Part shown: one piece after another, positions 18,274 through 27,631 of the stretch
Position numbering within the stretch: position 1 is the stretch's first letter
How the letters are laid out: each line of letters begins with the position of its first letter
From: DASQPR01 sp963836775
Lineage (GTDB): Bacteria > Actinomycetota > Actinomycetes > Mycobacteriales > Micromonosporaceae
Length of the DNA: 64,000 nucleotides
Assembly: GCA_963836775.1 (NCBI GenBank)
Contig: CAWIKR010000003.1
Coordinates: forward strand, 1,178,001-1,242,000
Direction of reading: 5' to 3'
The notes under the pieces: generated by a model
What the model saw: the letters and a program-made list of their open reading frames with translations, nothing else
The model's database searches: none
What the model was told of the DNA's origin: nothing
Translations under genes and position numbers: made by a program

Positions 18274-18789
18274 ATGGCAACCACTGGGAAGACCACGGAG
18301 CCGAGCCCGGCAGTGCCGCGCAAGGCCGCCGCGCTGGAGTGGTCGGTGGACAACTGCACGATCGCGTCCACTCTCGGCATCTTGGGCGAGAAGTGGACCT
18401 TCATCGTGCTCCGCGACGTGTTCCTGGGCATCCGCCGCTTCGACGACTTCATCGAGCACACTGGCATTCCGCGTCAGGTGCTCTCGAACCGGCTCGCCAG
18501 CCTGGTCGAGCAGGGCCTGCTGCGCCGGGAGTCCTACCAGGAGCCGGGGGAGCGGGTCCGCTCCGAATACCGCCTCACCGACAAGGGCATGGACGCCTAC
18601 CCGATCCTGGTGGCGCTGCGGGAGTGGGGCGACAAATACACCTGCGAGACGTCCGGCCCGCCGTTGCTCACGATCCATCGGGACTGTGGAGCGTCGGTCG
18701 ACGTACACCTGAGGTGCTCGGCCGGCCACGAACTGACCTCGCCGCGCGAAGTGGTGCCGCGCCCGGGTCCCAGCGCGCGGCGCCGGTAA
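18274..18789 (+). CDS. HxlR-family transcriptional regulator
   Basis: 171 aa. The HxlR winged helix-turn-helix covers about residues 22-115: WSVDNCTIASTLGILGEKWT, FIVLRDVFLGIRRFDDF, then IPRQVLSNRLASLVEQGLL as recognition region and YRLTDKGMDAYPIL as the wing. The conserved N-terminal Cys (residue 28) is the redox or electrophile-sensing cysteine position in several HxlR proteins. A C-terminal extension (HRDCGASVDVHLRCSAGH) has two more cysteines and a histidine. It probably controls itself and the divergent thioesterase gene. Confidence 0.88.
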   Translation: MATTGKTTEPSPAVPRKAAALEWSVDNCTIASTLGILGEKWTFIVLRDVFLGIRRFDDFIEHTGIPRQVLSNRLASLVEQGLLRRESYQEPGERVRSEYRLTDKGMDAYPILVALREWGDKYTCETSGPPLLTIHRDCGASVDVHLRCSAGHELTSPREVVPRPGPSARRR

Positions 18790-18830
18790 TCCGATCGATC
18801 CGCGGTCGCCGCGCCGCTAATCTTCCTGGC

Positions 18831-19385
18831 GTGCGCCGAATCGCCGTGGTGGGCAACTCCGGATCTGGCAAGACCTCGCTGGCCGCGGCGCTCGCCGAAC
18901 GCCTCGGCATCCCGCACCTGGAGCTCGACTCGGTCTTCCATCAGCCGGGCTGGCGGCCGCTGGACGGGGACGAGTTCCGCGATCGGGTCCGGGCGGCGGT
19001 CGCCGCCGACAGCTGGGTGATGGACGGCAACTACAGTGCGGTTCGCGAGATCATCTGGGCCCGCGCCGACACCATCGTCTGGCTGGATCTGCCGCGCCGG
19101 GTCGTCACCCGCCGGATCATCGGACGCACTCTGCGCCGGGTCGCCCGCCGCCAGGAACTGTGGAACGGCAATCGCGAGCGCTGGCGCAACCTGATGACGC
19201 TGAATCCGAAGGAGTCGGTGATCGTCTGGTCGATCACCAAGCACGGCCATTACCGGCGCCAATACGGCGAGATCTTCGAGTCCGGGACCCTCGGCAGCGC
19301 CGCCGTGGTCCGGCTCCGCAGCGCCGCCGCGGTTCGCGAGTTTCTCCAGCGGTACGCGGAACCGCCCGGCCCGCCCACCGATTAG
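18831..19385 (+). CDS. P-loop NTPase, adenylate-kinase-like (topology-modulation type)
   Basis: 184 aa from GTG 18831; the same frame is open further upstream but only as the shadow of the HxlR gene. N-terminal Walker A GNSGSGKTSLA, then the family signature LELDSVFHQPGWRP, WVMDGNYS and a D-rich Walker B-like TIVWLDLPRR followed by an Arg-rich lid (RRIIGRTLRRVARR). These small proteins are annotated as adenylate kinase or 'topology modulation protein'; the true substrate is generally unknown. It is 41 bp from the HxlR gene and could be co-transcribed. Confidence 0.75.
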   Translation: MRRIAVVGNSGSGKTSLAAALAERLGIPHLELDSVFHQPGWRPLDGDEFRDRVRAAVAADSWVMDGNYSAVREIIWARADTIVWLDLPRRVVTRRIIGRTLRRVARRQELWNGNRERWRNLMTLNPKESVIVWSITKHGHYRRQYGEIFESGTLGSAAVVRLRSAAAVREFLQRYAEPPGPPTD

Positions 19386-19494
19386 TACCGAACCGACTCA
19401 CACCACGGTTGTCACCGGCCCGAAATTGGCCGCGATGGCAGCACTGGCGGGTAAGTCGGCGGCACTGCCCGGCCAGTCCTCGGATTAGTACGGC

Positions 19495-20187
19495 TCAGTA
19501 GTCGTCGGTGTAGGAGATGCCCCGGCGTGCCCGCGATCGATGACGCCACGTCAAGCCGATGATGAACCAGAGGATCGCGGCACCCAGCACGATCCAGGTC
19601 ACCCGGACAGCGCCCTGGCTCAGGTTGAAGACCTTCTGAGTGGCGGTATTGAATTCTTCGATCTTGTTGGGGGCTGACGCTGCCACGATCGGCTTCGGCA
19701 CCACCCGCGGAATGCCGATCTGATAATTGTCGCTGGCCTTGTCATTGGCCCGGTTGAAGAGCGTGGTCGAACTCGTCACTGTGACCGTGTTCGTGACCGC
19801 GCTGCCCTTCTTGAGCTTCTTCGGCATGAACCCGGTGAGCTTCACGGTCGCCGACTTGTGCACCGGAATGGTGCCGAACAGGCACGTGGTCTCCTTGGGG
19901 CTGCGAGAGCACCGGCCCTTGCTGATCTTGTATTTGAGCCTGCCCAGCGCCGCTGTCGTCCTGAAATCGATCCGCACTCGGCCGGCTGCGTGAACGCCGT
20001 TATTGCGCACCACGATGGTGTACGTGATCTTCTTTCCGGGCACCGCGTCCGGCTTGTTCGCCAGCGTGACGCTCAGATCGGTGGACTTGGTGGCGGCCTG
20101 TGCCGGAGTGGCGATCAGAACCGCCGAGGTGGAGGCGACGAGGACACCGAGGATGGTGGCGGCGATCAGGCGTGCGCGGGCACTCAT
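19495..20187 (-). CDS. DUF11-type surface protein with C-terminal membrane anchor
   Basis: 230 aa. N-terminal signal peptide (hydrophobic IAATILGVLVASTSAVLIAT, cleavage probably after AQA at about residue 31). The extracellular part starts TKSTDLSVTLANKPDAVPGK and has the DUF11/CARDB look (KITYTIVVRNNGVHAAG...). Near the C-terminus there is one membrane helix (VTWIVLGAAILWFIIGL), followed by a basic stretch HRSRARRG. It is therefore a wall-side protein held in the membrane by its tail. Function unknown; such proteins are often surface structural or adhesive components. Confidence 0.75.
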   Translation of the reverse strand: MSARARLIAATILGVLVASTSAVLIATPAQAATKSTDLSVTLANKPDAVPGKKITYTIVVRNNGVHAAGRVRIDFRTTAALGRLKYKISKGRCSRSPKETTCLFGTIPVHKSATVKLTGFMPKKLKKGSAVTNTVTVTSSTTLFNRANDKASDNYQIGIPRVVPKPIVAASAPNKIEEFNTATQKVFNLSQGAVRVTWIVLGAAILWFIIGLTWRHRSRARRGISYTDDY

Positions 20188-20466
20188 GTCCGTTATTCAA
20201 CGATAAATGCGACAACTTCGTGCCTTGGTAGCGCATTTCAATAAACATTCGTGTCCGGTGCCGCCGCCGCTGAGCGTACCGAGCGCTCCGATCCTGGCAG
20301 TGGAGCCGCCGTCCGGCTATCCGGGACGCGCTGCGTCCGCCGCCGGGTGACCAGCTGGTTGCGTTAGGGTATGTGGTCTGGCCGGGCTCAATGCGGCGCC
20401 CCGCGGCAATTCGAAACCGCGCGCCCCAGTGCATTGTCTGCTCGATCGCCTTGAGGAATGGATCCC

Positions 20467-21681
20467 ATGACGCACGATGGCAAGATCCGCACCCTTCTTC
20501 TGGAGAACATCCACCCGGAGGCGGTGCTCCGGCTGGAGTCCGAGGGTTACCTGGTGGAGACCCTCGGCGGCGCGCTCGACGAGGATGAGCTGATCGAGCG
20601 GATCGGCGACGTCACGCTGCTCGGCATCCGGTCCAAGACCCAGGTCACCGCGCGGGTGCTGGCGAATGCGCCGCGGCTCGCCGCGGTCGGTGCCTTCTGC
20701 ATCGGCACCGATCAGATCGATCTGCCGGTCGCCACCGGATCCGGCGTCGCGGTCTTCAACGCGCCGTTCTCCAACACCCGCAGCGTCGTCGAGCTGGCGA
20801 TCAGCGAGATCATCGCGCTGACGCGGAGACTCACCGAGAAGAACAGCGCGATGCATGCCGGCGTGTGGAACAAGGACGCGGTCGGCAGCCACGAGATCCG
20901 CGGCCGGACGCTGGGCATCGTCGGCTATGGCAACATCGGCACTCAGCTCTCGGTTCTGGCCGAAAACCTGGGCATGTCGGTCTACTTCTTCGACGTCGCC
21001 GACAAGCTGGCGCTCAGCAACGCCAAGCGCTGTGAGTCCCTGGACGAGCTGCTCGAAGTCGCCGATGTGGTGACCCTGCACGTAGATGGGCGGGCCGGCA
21101 ACAGCGGATTCTTCGGCGAGGATCAGTTCCAGCGGATGCGTCCGGGCAGCCTGTTCCTGAACCTCTCCCGCGGCTTCGTGATCGATCACGCCGCGCTGCG
21201 CCGGCATCTGGACTCCGGTCACATCGCCGGCGCCGCGGTGGACGTCTTCCCGGTCGAGCCCAAGACCAGGGGCGACGAATTCCTCTCCGAGCTGCGCGGC
21301 CTGCCCAACGTGATCCTGACCCCGCACATCGGCGGCTCCACCGAGGAGGCGCAGGCCGACATCGGCCGGTTCGTGGCGAACAAGCTCACCTCGTTCATCG
21401 GGGACGGCAACACCACGCTGAGCGTGAACCTGCCGCCGATCGTGCTGCCGCAGCAGGACGCCACCCACCGGATCGCCCACGTGCACCGGAACATGCCCGG
21501 TGTGCTGGCCCAGGTGAACAGCATCCTGGCGGCGCACTCGGTGAACATCGAGGGCCAGCTGCTGGCCACCCGCGGCGAATTCGGATATCTGCTGACCGAT
21601 GTCGCCAGCGACTACTCCGATGAGGTGCTGGACGAGCTGCGCGCGATGGCGGCCACGGTCGGCCTGCGGGTGCTGTCCTGA
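20467..21681 (+). CDS. serA: D-3-phosphoglycerate dehydrogenase, SerA-type with ACT domain
   Basis: 404 aa from ATG 20467, preceded by GAGGA at 20453-20457; an ATG at 20458 adds three residues. This is the short E. coli SerA form (about 410 aa): catalytic and NAD-binding domains (GRTLGIVGYGNIGTQLSVLA, the GxGxxG motif near residue 160; SNTRSVVELAISEIIALTRR; LNLSRGFVIDHAALR; catalytic His in TPHIGGSTEEAQ) followed by a C-terminal ACT domain (HRNMPGVLAQVNSILAAHSV). It oxidises 3-phosphoglycerate, the first step of serine synthesis, and ACT binding of serine gives feedback inhibition. It is a stand-alone gene, convergent with the GT2 gene. Confidence 0.85.
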   Translation: MTHDGKIRTLLLENIHPEAVLRLESEGYLVETLGGALDEDELIERIGDVTLLGIRSKTQVTARVLANAPRLAAVGAFCIGTDQIDLPVATGSGVAVFNAPFSNTRSVVELAISEIIALTRRLTEKNSAMHAGVWNKDAVGSHEIRGRTLGIVGYGNIGTQLSVLAENLGMSVYFFDVADKLALSNAKRCESLDELLEVADVVTLHVDGRAGNSGFFGEDQFQRMRPGSLFLNLSRGFVIDHAALRRHLDSGHIAGAAVDVFPVEPKTRGDEFLSELRGLPNVILTPHIGGSTEEAQADIGRFVANKLTSFIGDGNTTLSVNLPPIVLPQQDATHRIAHVHRNMPGVLAQVNSILAAHSVNIEGQLLATRGEFGYLLTDVASDYSDEVLDELRAMAATVGLRVLS

Positions 21682-21724
21682 CCCGCGACTAGCTCCGCGC
21701 TGCCCCCGGGTTGGGCCGGCCGGC

Positions 21725-23440
21725 TTAACCCAGGCGCGTCGCCCGGGCCCGGCGCGCCATCGAGCGGGCCTTCCGGGCCGCCCGAGCGGCCAGGCGGCGC
21801 AGCCGCCGGCTGGCGTACCGGAGCACCCGGGCCGGCCCCGATTGGATCACCCATCCGCTGGCTCCGCCACTGGACGGGCCGGCCCCGGCCGGAATCGACT
21901 TGAGCCGCAGGCTCAGATTGTTGTAGCTGGTCAGGGTCGGTTGGGCGACGATGCCGGCGGCCCGGAACCGGCGCTTGGGCAGCTCGACGCCGGGGTTGTC
22001 GCCGATGCCGAGCCGGCGGTCACCGAACACTCCGAACACCGCTGTGGTCACGAACAGGTCCCAGGTGCCGGAGAGCTGGTTGCCCTGATCCGCCGTCAGC
22101 GGGTTGATCCGGGTCTCGACCTCGAAGGCCACGCTGGACCGGCCGCCGCCGACCGAGCGATCGGCTCGGGTCGAGGTGCCGGGCTGGAACACGTCGCCGG
22201 TGGATTCCCGGCGCCGGATCAGCAGCAGGGCCTGGGCCCAGTCGTTGTGCCGGGTCACGTCCCGGGCATCGGCCAGCGCCGGAAGATCGGCGAACGGTTG
22301 CGGCAGCACCCGGATCACCCGGTCGCCATCCTGCTCGATCAGCACCGGCTCCGGTGCGCCGCCGGGCGGCGTCATTACCGGCTCGACCCGGGTCCGGATC
22401 ACCAGCTCATCCCCGTCCCAGCAGAGAGATCTTACCGAGGCGCGGACGCCTGCGGACCGCTCGTACTGGCCCCACTGGCGGAGCATCGCGGTGTCGCCGG
22501 CGCGCACCAGGGCCGCCCGGACCCGCTGCGCGGACGCGAGGCTGGTGTCGTAGTCGGCCGGGATCCACTCCTCGATCAGCTTGCGGTTGGCGTCCACGAT
22601 CTGCTCGGCATAGTCGTCCGCGCCGGTCAGGAAGTGCTGTTGCGGGAAGTGCCGGAGGACCTTGCGGCGGTACCAGGTCAGGATGAACCGGCGGCGGGTC
22701 TCCTCGTCGTCGATCTCGTCCCGGATGATCGCGAAGATCTTCGCGATGCTGTCGGCGTATTCGTAAGGATCGAGGCGGCCGTAGGAGACATTGCCGATCT
22801 GGGGGTTGCGGACCCAGTGGTAGACGGTGCGGTCATGCATGATCGACACGCGCTGCGTACGCAGGAATGCCGGGAGCATGAACAGGTGGTCTTCCAGCCG
22901 GACCCGGCCCTCGTGGAATCGCAGGCCGTGCTCGAGCAGGAACGATCGCCGGAACAGCTTGTGCACGGTCATCGCCACGAGCAGCTGGGCGTGTTCCGGG
23001 TTGCGGATGTCACCGTTGGTCAGCGAAACCTGGGTCACGTCGCGGTGGCTGTTGCGGTTGTGCCCGGCGGTGCGGCCGATCACGATGTCGGCGCCGTCGC
23101 GGGTGGCCCGCTCGTAGAGATTGGCCAGTGCGTCGGCCTCGAGCCAGTCGTCGTCGTCGCAGAAGAAGACGAACTCGCCGTTGGCGGCGTCGATGCCGAT
23201 GTTGCGGGGGCGGCCCGGCCAGCCGGAGTTGGTGGACCGGATCACGTGGAAGTTCGGCTCGCCGTCGACGTGTGCTTCGATCAGATCCGGCGTGCCGTCG
23301 GTCGATCCGTCATCGACGTAGAAGACCTCGAACTCGTCCTTCGGCATGGTCTGGGCCAGCATGGAGTCGACGTTCTTGACCACGCCGTCGGCGGTGTTAT
23401 GTGTGGCGACCACGACGGTCACCTTGACAGCCGCCCCCAT
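21725..23440 (-). CDS. Family 2 glycosyltransferase
   Basis: 571 aa from ATG 23440, preceded by AGGAG 6 nt upstream; the frame is open beyond this only as the shadow of efeB. N-terminal GT-A fold: VTVVVATHNTADGVVKNVDS, VFYVDDGSTDGTPDLIE, SGWPGRPRNIGIDAANGEFV, and the metal-binding acidic run FFCDDDDWLE (about residues 86-95). The C-terminal 250 residues are a beta-rich domain like those of teichoic-acid-type polymerising GT2 proteins, ending in a very basic tail (RRLRRLAARAARKARSMARR). It probably adds sugars to a cell-wall or surface polymer at the inner face of the membrane. The acceptor is unknown. Confidence 0.82.
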   Translation of the reverse strand: MGAAVKVTVVVATHNTADGVVKNVDSMLAQTMPKDEFEVFYVDDGSTDGTPDLIEAHVDGEPNFHVIRSTNSGWPGRPRNIGIDAANGEFVFFCDDDDWLEADALANLYERATRDGADIVIGRTAGHNRNSHRDVTQVSLTNGDIRNPEHAQLLVAMTVHKLFRRSFLLEHGLRFHEGRVRLEDHLFMLPAFLRTQRVSIMHDRTVYHWVRNPQIGNVSYGRLDPYEYADSIAKIFAIIRDEIDDEETRRRFILTWYRRKVLRHFPQQHFLTGADDYAEQIVDANRKLIEEWIPADYDTSLASAQRVRAALVRAGDTAMLRQWGQYERSAGVRASVRSLCWDGDELVIRTRVEPVMTPPGGAPEPVLIEQDGDRVIRVLPQPFADLPALADARDVTRHNDWAQALLLIRRRESTGDVFQPGTSTRADRSVGGGRSSVAFEVETRINPLTADQGNQLSGTWDLFVTTAVFGVFGDRRLGIGDNPGVELPKRRFRAAGIVAQPTLTSYNNLSLRLKSIPAGAGPSSGGASGWVIQSGPARVLRYASRRLRRLAARAARKARSMARRARATRLG

Positions 23441-23745
23441 GCCGAGCTCCTCAGCGCATTCCCAGCAAGTTCCCATTGATCTCGGAGTGGTTACTGGGCC
23501 GACGCCGAGTCGACGAGATGCTACACGCAGTAGCCGCACGCCGGGGAGCTCCCACAGCCTCCCCACAGCCCTCCCCGCAGGCGGCGTGGCCTGCGAAAAC
23601 GCGCCACAAGTCGGGGATCGCGCGCGCCAAGTCGAGCCGATCGAACGACAAAGGTGACCCGAAGGAGGGATGGTTAACAAGTGGGGCAAACCCGGCGACC
23701 CGCCGCGCGTACCGCGTGCCCGGCCGCCGGACCTTTGCAGATGCG
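23441..23745. other. 305-bp gap upstream of the GT2 gene
   Basis: Holds the GT2 promoter region and the 3' flank of efeB. A short open frame from ATG 23670 behind GAAGGAGG runs into efeB on the opposite strand and is Pro/Arg-rich, so I do not call it a gene. No repeat or strong hairpin was seen. Confidence 0.4.
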
Positions 23746-24996
23746 TCAGGCCAGCAACGCCGAACCCCAATAGTCGCCGGCCGCCGGCACCCCCGGCGGG
23801 CAGGCGAACAGGCCGGACGCGACGTGCTGGATGTATTCGTTGAGCGCGTCGTTGGAGCCGAGCTTGCGCTGCAACGGCACGAACTGCGTACGCGGATCCT
23901 TCTGGTAGGCCATGAAGAACAGGCCCGCGTCCAGCTCGCCGGTGGGCAGCATGCCGTCGGTGAACGAGTAACCGCGACGCAGGATCCGGGTGCCGTTGTT
24001 GGTCTCGTGCGCGGCCAGCCGGATGTGCGAATCCATCGGGATCACCGGCTCCTTGCCGGCTTCGGTCGCGGTGAAGTTCGGAGTGTCGAACTCCTCGGCG
24101 CCGCCCAGCGGTGCGCCGGTGTATTTCGACCGGCCGATCACCGCCTCCTGGTCGGACAGGCGGTCCCGGTCCCAGGCCTCGATGTGCATCCGGATCCGGC
24201 GCACCACCAGATAGCTGCCGCCGGCGATCCACTTCTGGTCGGACTCGCCGCCGACCCACACGTGGCTGTTCAGCATCGCCGGGTCGGTCGGGTCGATGTT
24301 GCGGGTGCCGTCCTTGAAGCCCATCAGGTTGCGGGGCGTCTCGCCGGAGCCGTTGCCGGTGCCGATGGCCTTGCCGAAGCCGAGCTGAGACCAGCGCATC
24401 ACCACCGTGCCGCGGCCGATCCGGGCCAGGTTGCGGATCGCGTGGAAGGCCACGATCGGGTCGTCCGAGCAGGCCTGGATGCACAGATCGCCGTCGCTGG
24501 TGCCCGGGTTGAGGTTGGCCGGCGGGAGGTGCGGCAGGTCGGCGAGCGCGGCCGGCCGCTTGCCGGACAGGCCGAAGCGCTCGTCGAAGAGCGACGGGCC
24601 GAAGCCGATGGTGATCGTCAGGTTGGCCGGCCGGGCGCCGAACGCTTCGCCGGTGTCGGCCGGCGGTGCTTCCGGGTTGGTGTTGTCGCCCGGGACGGTG
24701 TGCCCGCCGGTCATCGCCGCGGCCGCGGCGGTCCAATCCTTCAGCAGCTCGATCAGGGCCGCGCGGCGCTGCGACACGGTCCCGGTGGTCACCACGTCGT
24801 AGCTGGCGAAGGCCAGCCGAGCCGGCGCCGGAGTGGCGATGCCGGCCTGGTGGGCGCCGTAGAAGTCGACCTGATCGGACGGCGCGGCGGGTTCGGAGGC
24901 GCTGGACTTGCACGCGGCCACCCCGGACGCGGCGACCGCCGCCGTGCCGAGCACGGCGGCCCCACCGACTTTCAGAAGTCCTCGACGGGACGTCAT
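23746..24996 (-). CDS. efeB: EfeB, Tat-exported DyP-type heme peroxidase / deferrochelatase
   Basis: 416 aa from ATG 24996 (GTG 24999 overlaps the efeO stop by one base). The N-terminus has a Tat signal, TSRRGLLKVGGAAVLGTAAV, with the twin arginines followed by a hydrophobic stretch. DyP-type peroxidase features: the GxxDG motif in NLMGFKDGTRN, the proximal heme-ligand region HIRLAAHETNN, and the distal Arg region ILRRGYSF. EfeB oxidises ferrous iron or releases iron from heme outside the membrane and works with EfeO and EfeU. It is the third gene of the efeUOB operon. Confidence 0.93.
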   Translation of the reverse strand: MTSRRGLLKVGGAAVLGTAAVAASGVAACKSSASEPAAPSDQVDFYGAHQAGIATPAPARLAFASYDVVTTGTVSQRRAALIELLKDWTAAAAAMTGGHTVPGDNTNPEAPPADTGEAFGARPANLTITIGFGPSLFDERFGLSGKRPAALADLPHLPPANLNPGTSDGDLCIQACSDDPIVAFHAIRNLARIGRGTVVMRWSQLGFGKAIGTGNGSGETPRNLMGFKDGTRNIDPTDPAMLNSHVWVGGESDQKWIAGGSYLVVRRIRMHIEAWDRDRLSDQEAVIGRSKYTGAPLGGAEEFDTPNFTATEAGKEPVIPMDSHIRLAAHETNNGTRILRRGYSFTDGMLPTGELDAGLFFMAYQKDPRTQFVPLQRKLGSNDALNEYIQHVASGLFACPPGVPAAGDYWGSALLA

Positions 24997-24998
24997 CA

Positions 24999-26126
24999 CT
25001 ACTGATTCACCTTCGCGGCAACTTGCGACAGCGGCTCGGCCAGCGCGTCGATGACCTGGGTCAGCTTCTTGCGAGCGTCGTCGTTGACGGTGGAGTAATC
25101 GGTCACGGTGGCGTACGGCTGCAGCGCCGTGGCCACGTCCGCGAACCGCTGATCGACAGACCCGGACAGTTCCGGATCAATCTTGGACAGCGCGGGCTTG
25201 AGCAGCTCGAACGCCTTCTGGGCGCCGGCGACGTTGGCCTTGAAGTCGGACAGGTCAGTGTGGCTGTAGCGGTCTTCCTCACCGGTGATCTTGCTGGAGC
25301 CGACCTCGTTCAGCAGCTCGGTGGCGCCGTTGGCGAGCTGCGCCGGCTGGTAGGTGGTGGTGGCCACCAGGCCCTGCAGCTTCTTCATATCGGCGTCCAG
25401 CTTGTCGGCGATCGGATTCATGCCGGACAGCGACTTGTCCGCCCAGAGCGCCTTCTCCAGCCGGTGGAAACCGGTCCAGGAGGCTTCGTTGTCCACGTCG
25501 TCGATCCGGGCGTCGACGTCCGGGTCCAGATCGCCGAAGCTCTCCGCAACCGGCTCGACCTCTTCGTAGAAGTAGCGCGCCGGAGCGTAGAGCGACTTGG
25601 CCTGCTCCATGTTCCCGGCCCGCACCGCGTCGGTGAACTGCTTGGTCGCCGGCACCAGCTTGGCCACCTCCGCGATCACGTACTGCTGATAGCCAGCGGT
25701 GGCGGCGTCCAGGTCGGCCTTGAGTGCCGGGTCCGGCCCGGCGGCGGCGGCACCGGTCACGGTGAAGTCGAACTTCTCGGTCGCCGCACCCGGGCAGTAC
25801 ATCTGATAGGTGCCGGAGTTGAGCTTGAGCGAGAATGTGCCGTTCAGTCCCGGAGCCAAGTTTTCCTTCTCACCCATGATGGTCTCGCCGTTGAGCAGCT
25901 CGGCCTCGCTGACCTTGGCGGCGCCCTTGTTGGTGACGTTGAACGTGACCGGGCCCGCCGGTGCCGTGGCCGGCGACGGCTTGCAGCCATCGTCGGTGAT
26001 CTCCACCGTGATGGCGGTCGAGCCGGCCGGCGGCTTCGGGTCCGACTTGCTGCAGGCGGAGGCGAGCAGACCGATGCCGGCCAGCGCCGCGGTGGCGCCG
26101 ATCAGAGCCGAACGGTGGGTTCGCAT
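24999..26126 (-). CDS. efeO: EfeO, iron-binding lipoprotein with cupredoxin-like and imelysin domains
   Basis: 375 aa. Lipoprotein signal with lipobox ASAC (Cys25). Mature protein: an N-terminal cupredoxin-like domain (about 35-125; its Cys/Met ligand segment TYQMYCPG), then the M75/imelysin domain with the HxxE motif in GFHRLEKALW. This is the two-domain EfeO of E. coli type. It binds ferrous/ferric iron outside the membrane and hands it to the EfeU permease. It sits between efeU (137 bp upstream) and efeB (one-base overlap). Confidence 0.93.
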   Translation of the reverse strand: MRTHRSALIGATAALAGIGLLASACSKSDPKPPAGSTAITVEITDDGCKPSPATAPAGPVTFNVTNKGAAKVSEAELLNGETIMGEKENLAPGLNGTFSLKLNSGTYQMYCPGAATEKFDFTVTGAAAAGPDPALKADLDAATAGYQQYVIAEVAKLVPATKQFTDAVRAGNMEQAKSLYAPARYFYEEVEPVAESFGDLDPDVDARIDDVDNEASWTGFHRLEKALWADKSLSGMNPIADKLDADMKKLQGLVATTTYQPAQLANGATELLNEVGSSKITGEEDRYSHTDLSDFKANVAGAQKAFELLKPALSKIDPELSGSVDQRFADVATALQPYATVTDYSTVNDDARKKLTQVIDALAEPLSQVAAKVNQ

Positions 26127-26189
26127 GGGGGACTTTCTCCTTTGTGGGCAAATGGTGCGGGTGCGGGTTGAACGGGCTCGTCGGACGTG

Positions 26190-26234
26190 CGGATCGGGGT
26201 CGCGCGGATCGGGGTCGCGCGGATCGGGGTCGCG
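26190..26234. repeat. Three perfect 15-bp tandem units
   Basis: CGGATCGGGGTCGCG three times in a row, in the 137-bp spacer between efeU and efeO. Copy number could vary by slippage and alter the efeU-efeO spacing. Confidence 0.8.
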
Positions 26235-26263
26235 CGGAGTGGGTCGGGTGCGCGCGGGATGGA

Positions 26264-27124
26264 TCAGGCTTGTGCGGGCGACGACGTGGCGGCCGACGCC
26301 TCGACCGCGGCCGGCCGCGGTTTCGATGGCCGGGGCCAGGTGATGAAGAGCAGCATCGGGATGGCATAGAGGAACCAGGCCACCGCCTCGACGACGGTCG
26401 GCTTGGGCTGGATGCCGAGCACACCGGTGATCAGCGACGCGATCACCGTGCCCGGACGCACCAGCCAGGTCAGATCGGCGGCGGTGGCCTGGCCGAAGTT
26501 GATCCAGCCGGCCTCATGCGCCGTGTGCATCACGGTCATCGTCAATCCGGCCGCCACCAGCACCAGCACGATGCCGGTGACCTTGAAGAACCGGGCCAGG
26601 TTGAGCTTGACGCCGCCTTTGTAGATGCCGTAGCCGATGGCGACCGCGACCGCGATGCCGATGAAGGCGCCGGCCGTCGCGGCCGTGCTGTTCGAGCTGT
26701 TCTGCAGGATCGAGACCAGGAACACCGACGTCTCGAAGCCCTCCCGGAGCACCGCGAGGAACGCCATCGCCACCAGCGCGGTGGCCGAACCGCGAGCGAG
26801 CGCCGACGCGGCCGCGCCCTCAAGCTCCTTCTTCATGCTCCGGGCGTGCTTGTTCATCCACACGATCATGAAGGTCACCATCACCACGGCGAACGCGCCG
26901 ATGATGGTTTCGAGACCTTCCTGAGCCTTCTGCGGCAACTCGCGGGAGAGCGTCACCAGACCGATGCCGACGGCGAGGCAGACCAGGGCCGCGGCGATGA
27001 CGCCGATCCAGGTCTGGCGGAGCGCGTCGCGCCGCCCGTTCTTGGCGAGGAACGACGCGATGATGCCGACAATGAGGCTGGCCTCGAGCCCCTCACGAAG
27101 GCCGATCACGAGCGTGGGAATCAC
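26264..27124 (-). CDS. efeU: EfeU, FTR1-family iron permease
   Basis: 286 aa, about seven membrane helices. Both FTR1 iron-binding motifs are present: REGLEAS in helix 1 (residues 10-16) and REGFETSVFL in helix 4. The usual REGxE form is kept with Phe in the variable position. The protein imports iron oxidised or delivered by EfeOB. It is first in the efeUOB operon, and a DtxR/IdeR-type iron box lies 35-53 bp upstream of the ATG, so the operon should be repressed when iron is plentiful. Confidence 0.93.
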   Translation of the reverse strand: MIPTLVIGLREGLEASLIVGIIASFLAKNGRRDALRQTWIGVIAAALVCLAVGIGLVTLSRELPQKAQEGLETIIGAFAVVMVTFMIVWMNKHARSMKKELEGAAASALARGSATALVAMAFLAVLREGFETSVFLVSILQNSSNSTAATAGAFIGIAVAVAIGYGIYKGGVKLNLARFFKVTGIVLVLVAAGLTMTVMHTAHEAGWINFGQATAADLTWLVRPGTVIASLITGVLGIQPKPTVVEAVAWFLYAIPMLLFITWPRPSKPRPAAVEASAATSSPAQA

Positions 27125-27631
27125 GCTGGCTCCCCTTTGCAGAAGTGAATCCGGTGTGTGTGGTTAGGCTAACCTAACCCATCCGGGATTACGCAATGGG
27201 GGTGGGACGAAAATCCCTCGCCGACCCGGCTGAAATTATGGCACCGCAGGTCATCGAGTGGCCGGATGCGACGACGGTCACGGGAACGGCTGACCGAAGG
27301 CTGGACGGCGGTGCAGAACGTGTCCGGCATATGCGAATTGCCGGCCGCGCGGCGGTGCCGGTCGTGACCGTGCCGGCCGGTCGTGACCGTGCCGAGAACG
27401 TCGACCGCGAAGCTCGGCCGCCGCCGAGGGCGTTGTCATCAACAGCGCGCGGCATTGCCCTGCCGCGCGTCGTCGTGCCAGGTCCGTCGACGGCGCGGGC
27501 GAACCCGGCCGGCGCCCCGATCGGTACGGTGCCATCAGCACCGCGGGCCTTACTTTGGCGCGGCCGTGTGGAGTAGTTTGCAATGCGAACGACCCGATTC
27601 TTGCTGTCGATTCTCGAGGGAGATACGAGAT
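27125..27631. other. 500-bp divergent intergenic region
   Basis: Lies between efeU (-) and the amidohydrolase (+). The efeU-proximal part carries the iron box. The remaining 450 bp has open frames on both strands, but with Arg/Pro/Ala-rich shadows and no ribosome binding sites, so I call no gene. Confidence 0.45.
27159..27177 (-). promoter_or_regulatory. DtxR/IdeR iron box upstream of efeUOB
   Basis: TGTGGTTAGGCTAACCTAA matches the 19-bp DtxR/IdeR consensus TTAGGTTAGGCTAACCTAA at 17 of 19 positions, with the central palindrome intact. It lies 35-53 bp upstream of the efeU start, a normal place for repression by an iron-loaded DtxR-family protein. Confidence 0.85.

Noticed and set aside
21681..23479. 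Long plus-strand open frame across the GT2 region (626 codons from 21599)
   Set aside because: It is the shadow of the minus-strand glycosyltransferase, Arg/Gly/Ala-rich with no domain. The minus strand has a clear GT-A domain and a ribosome binding site.
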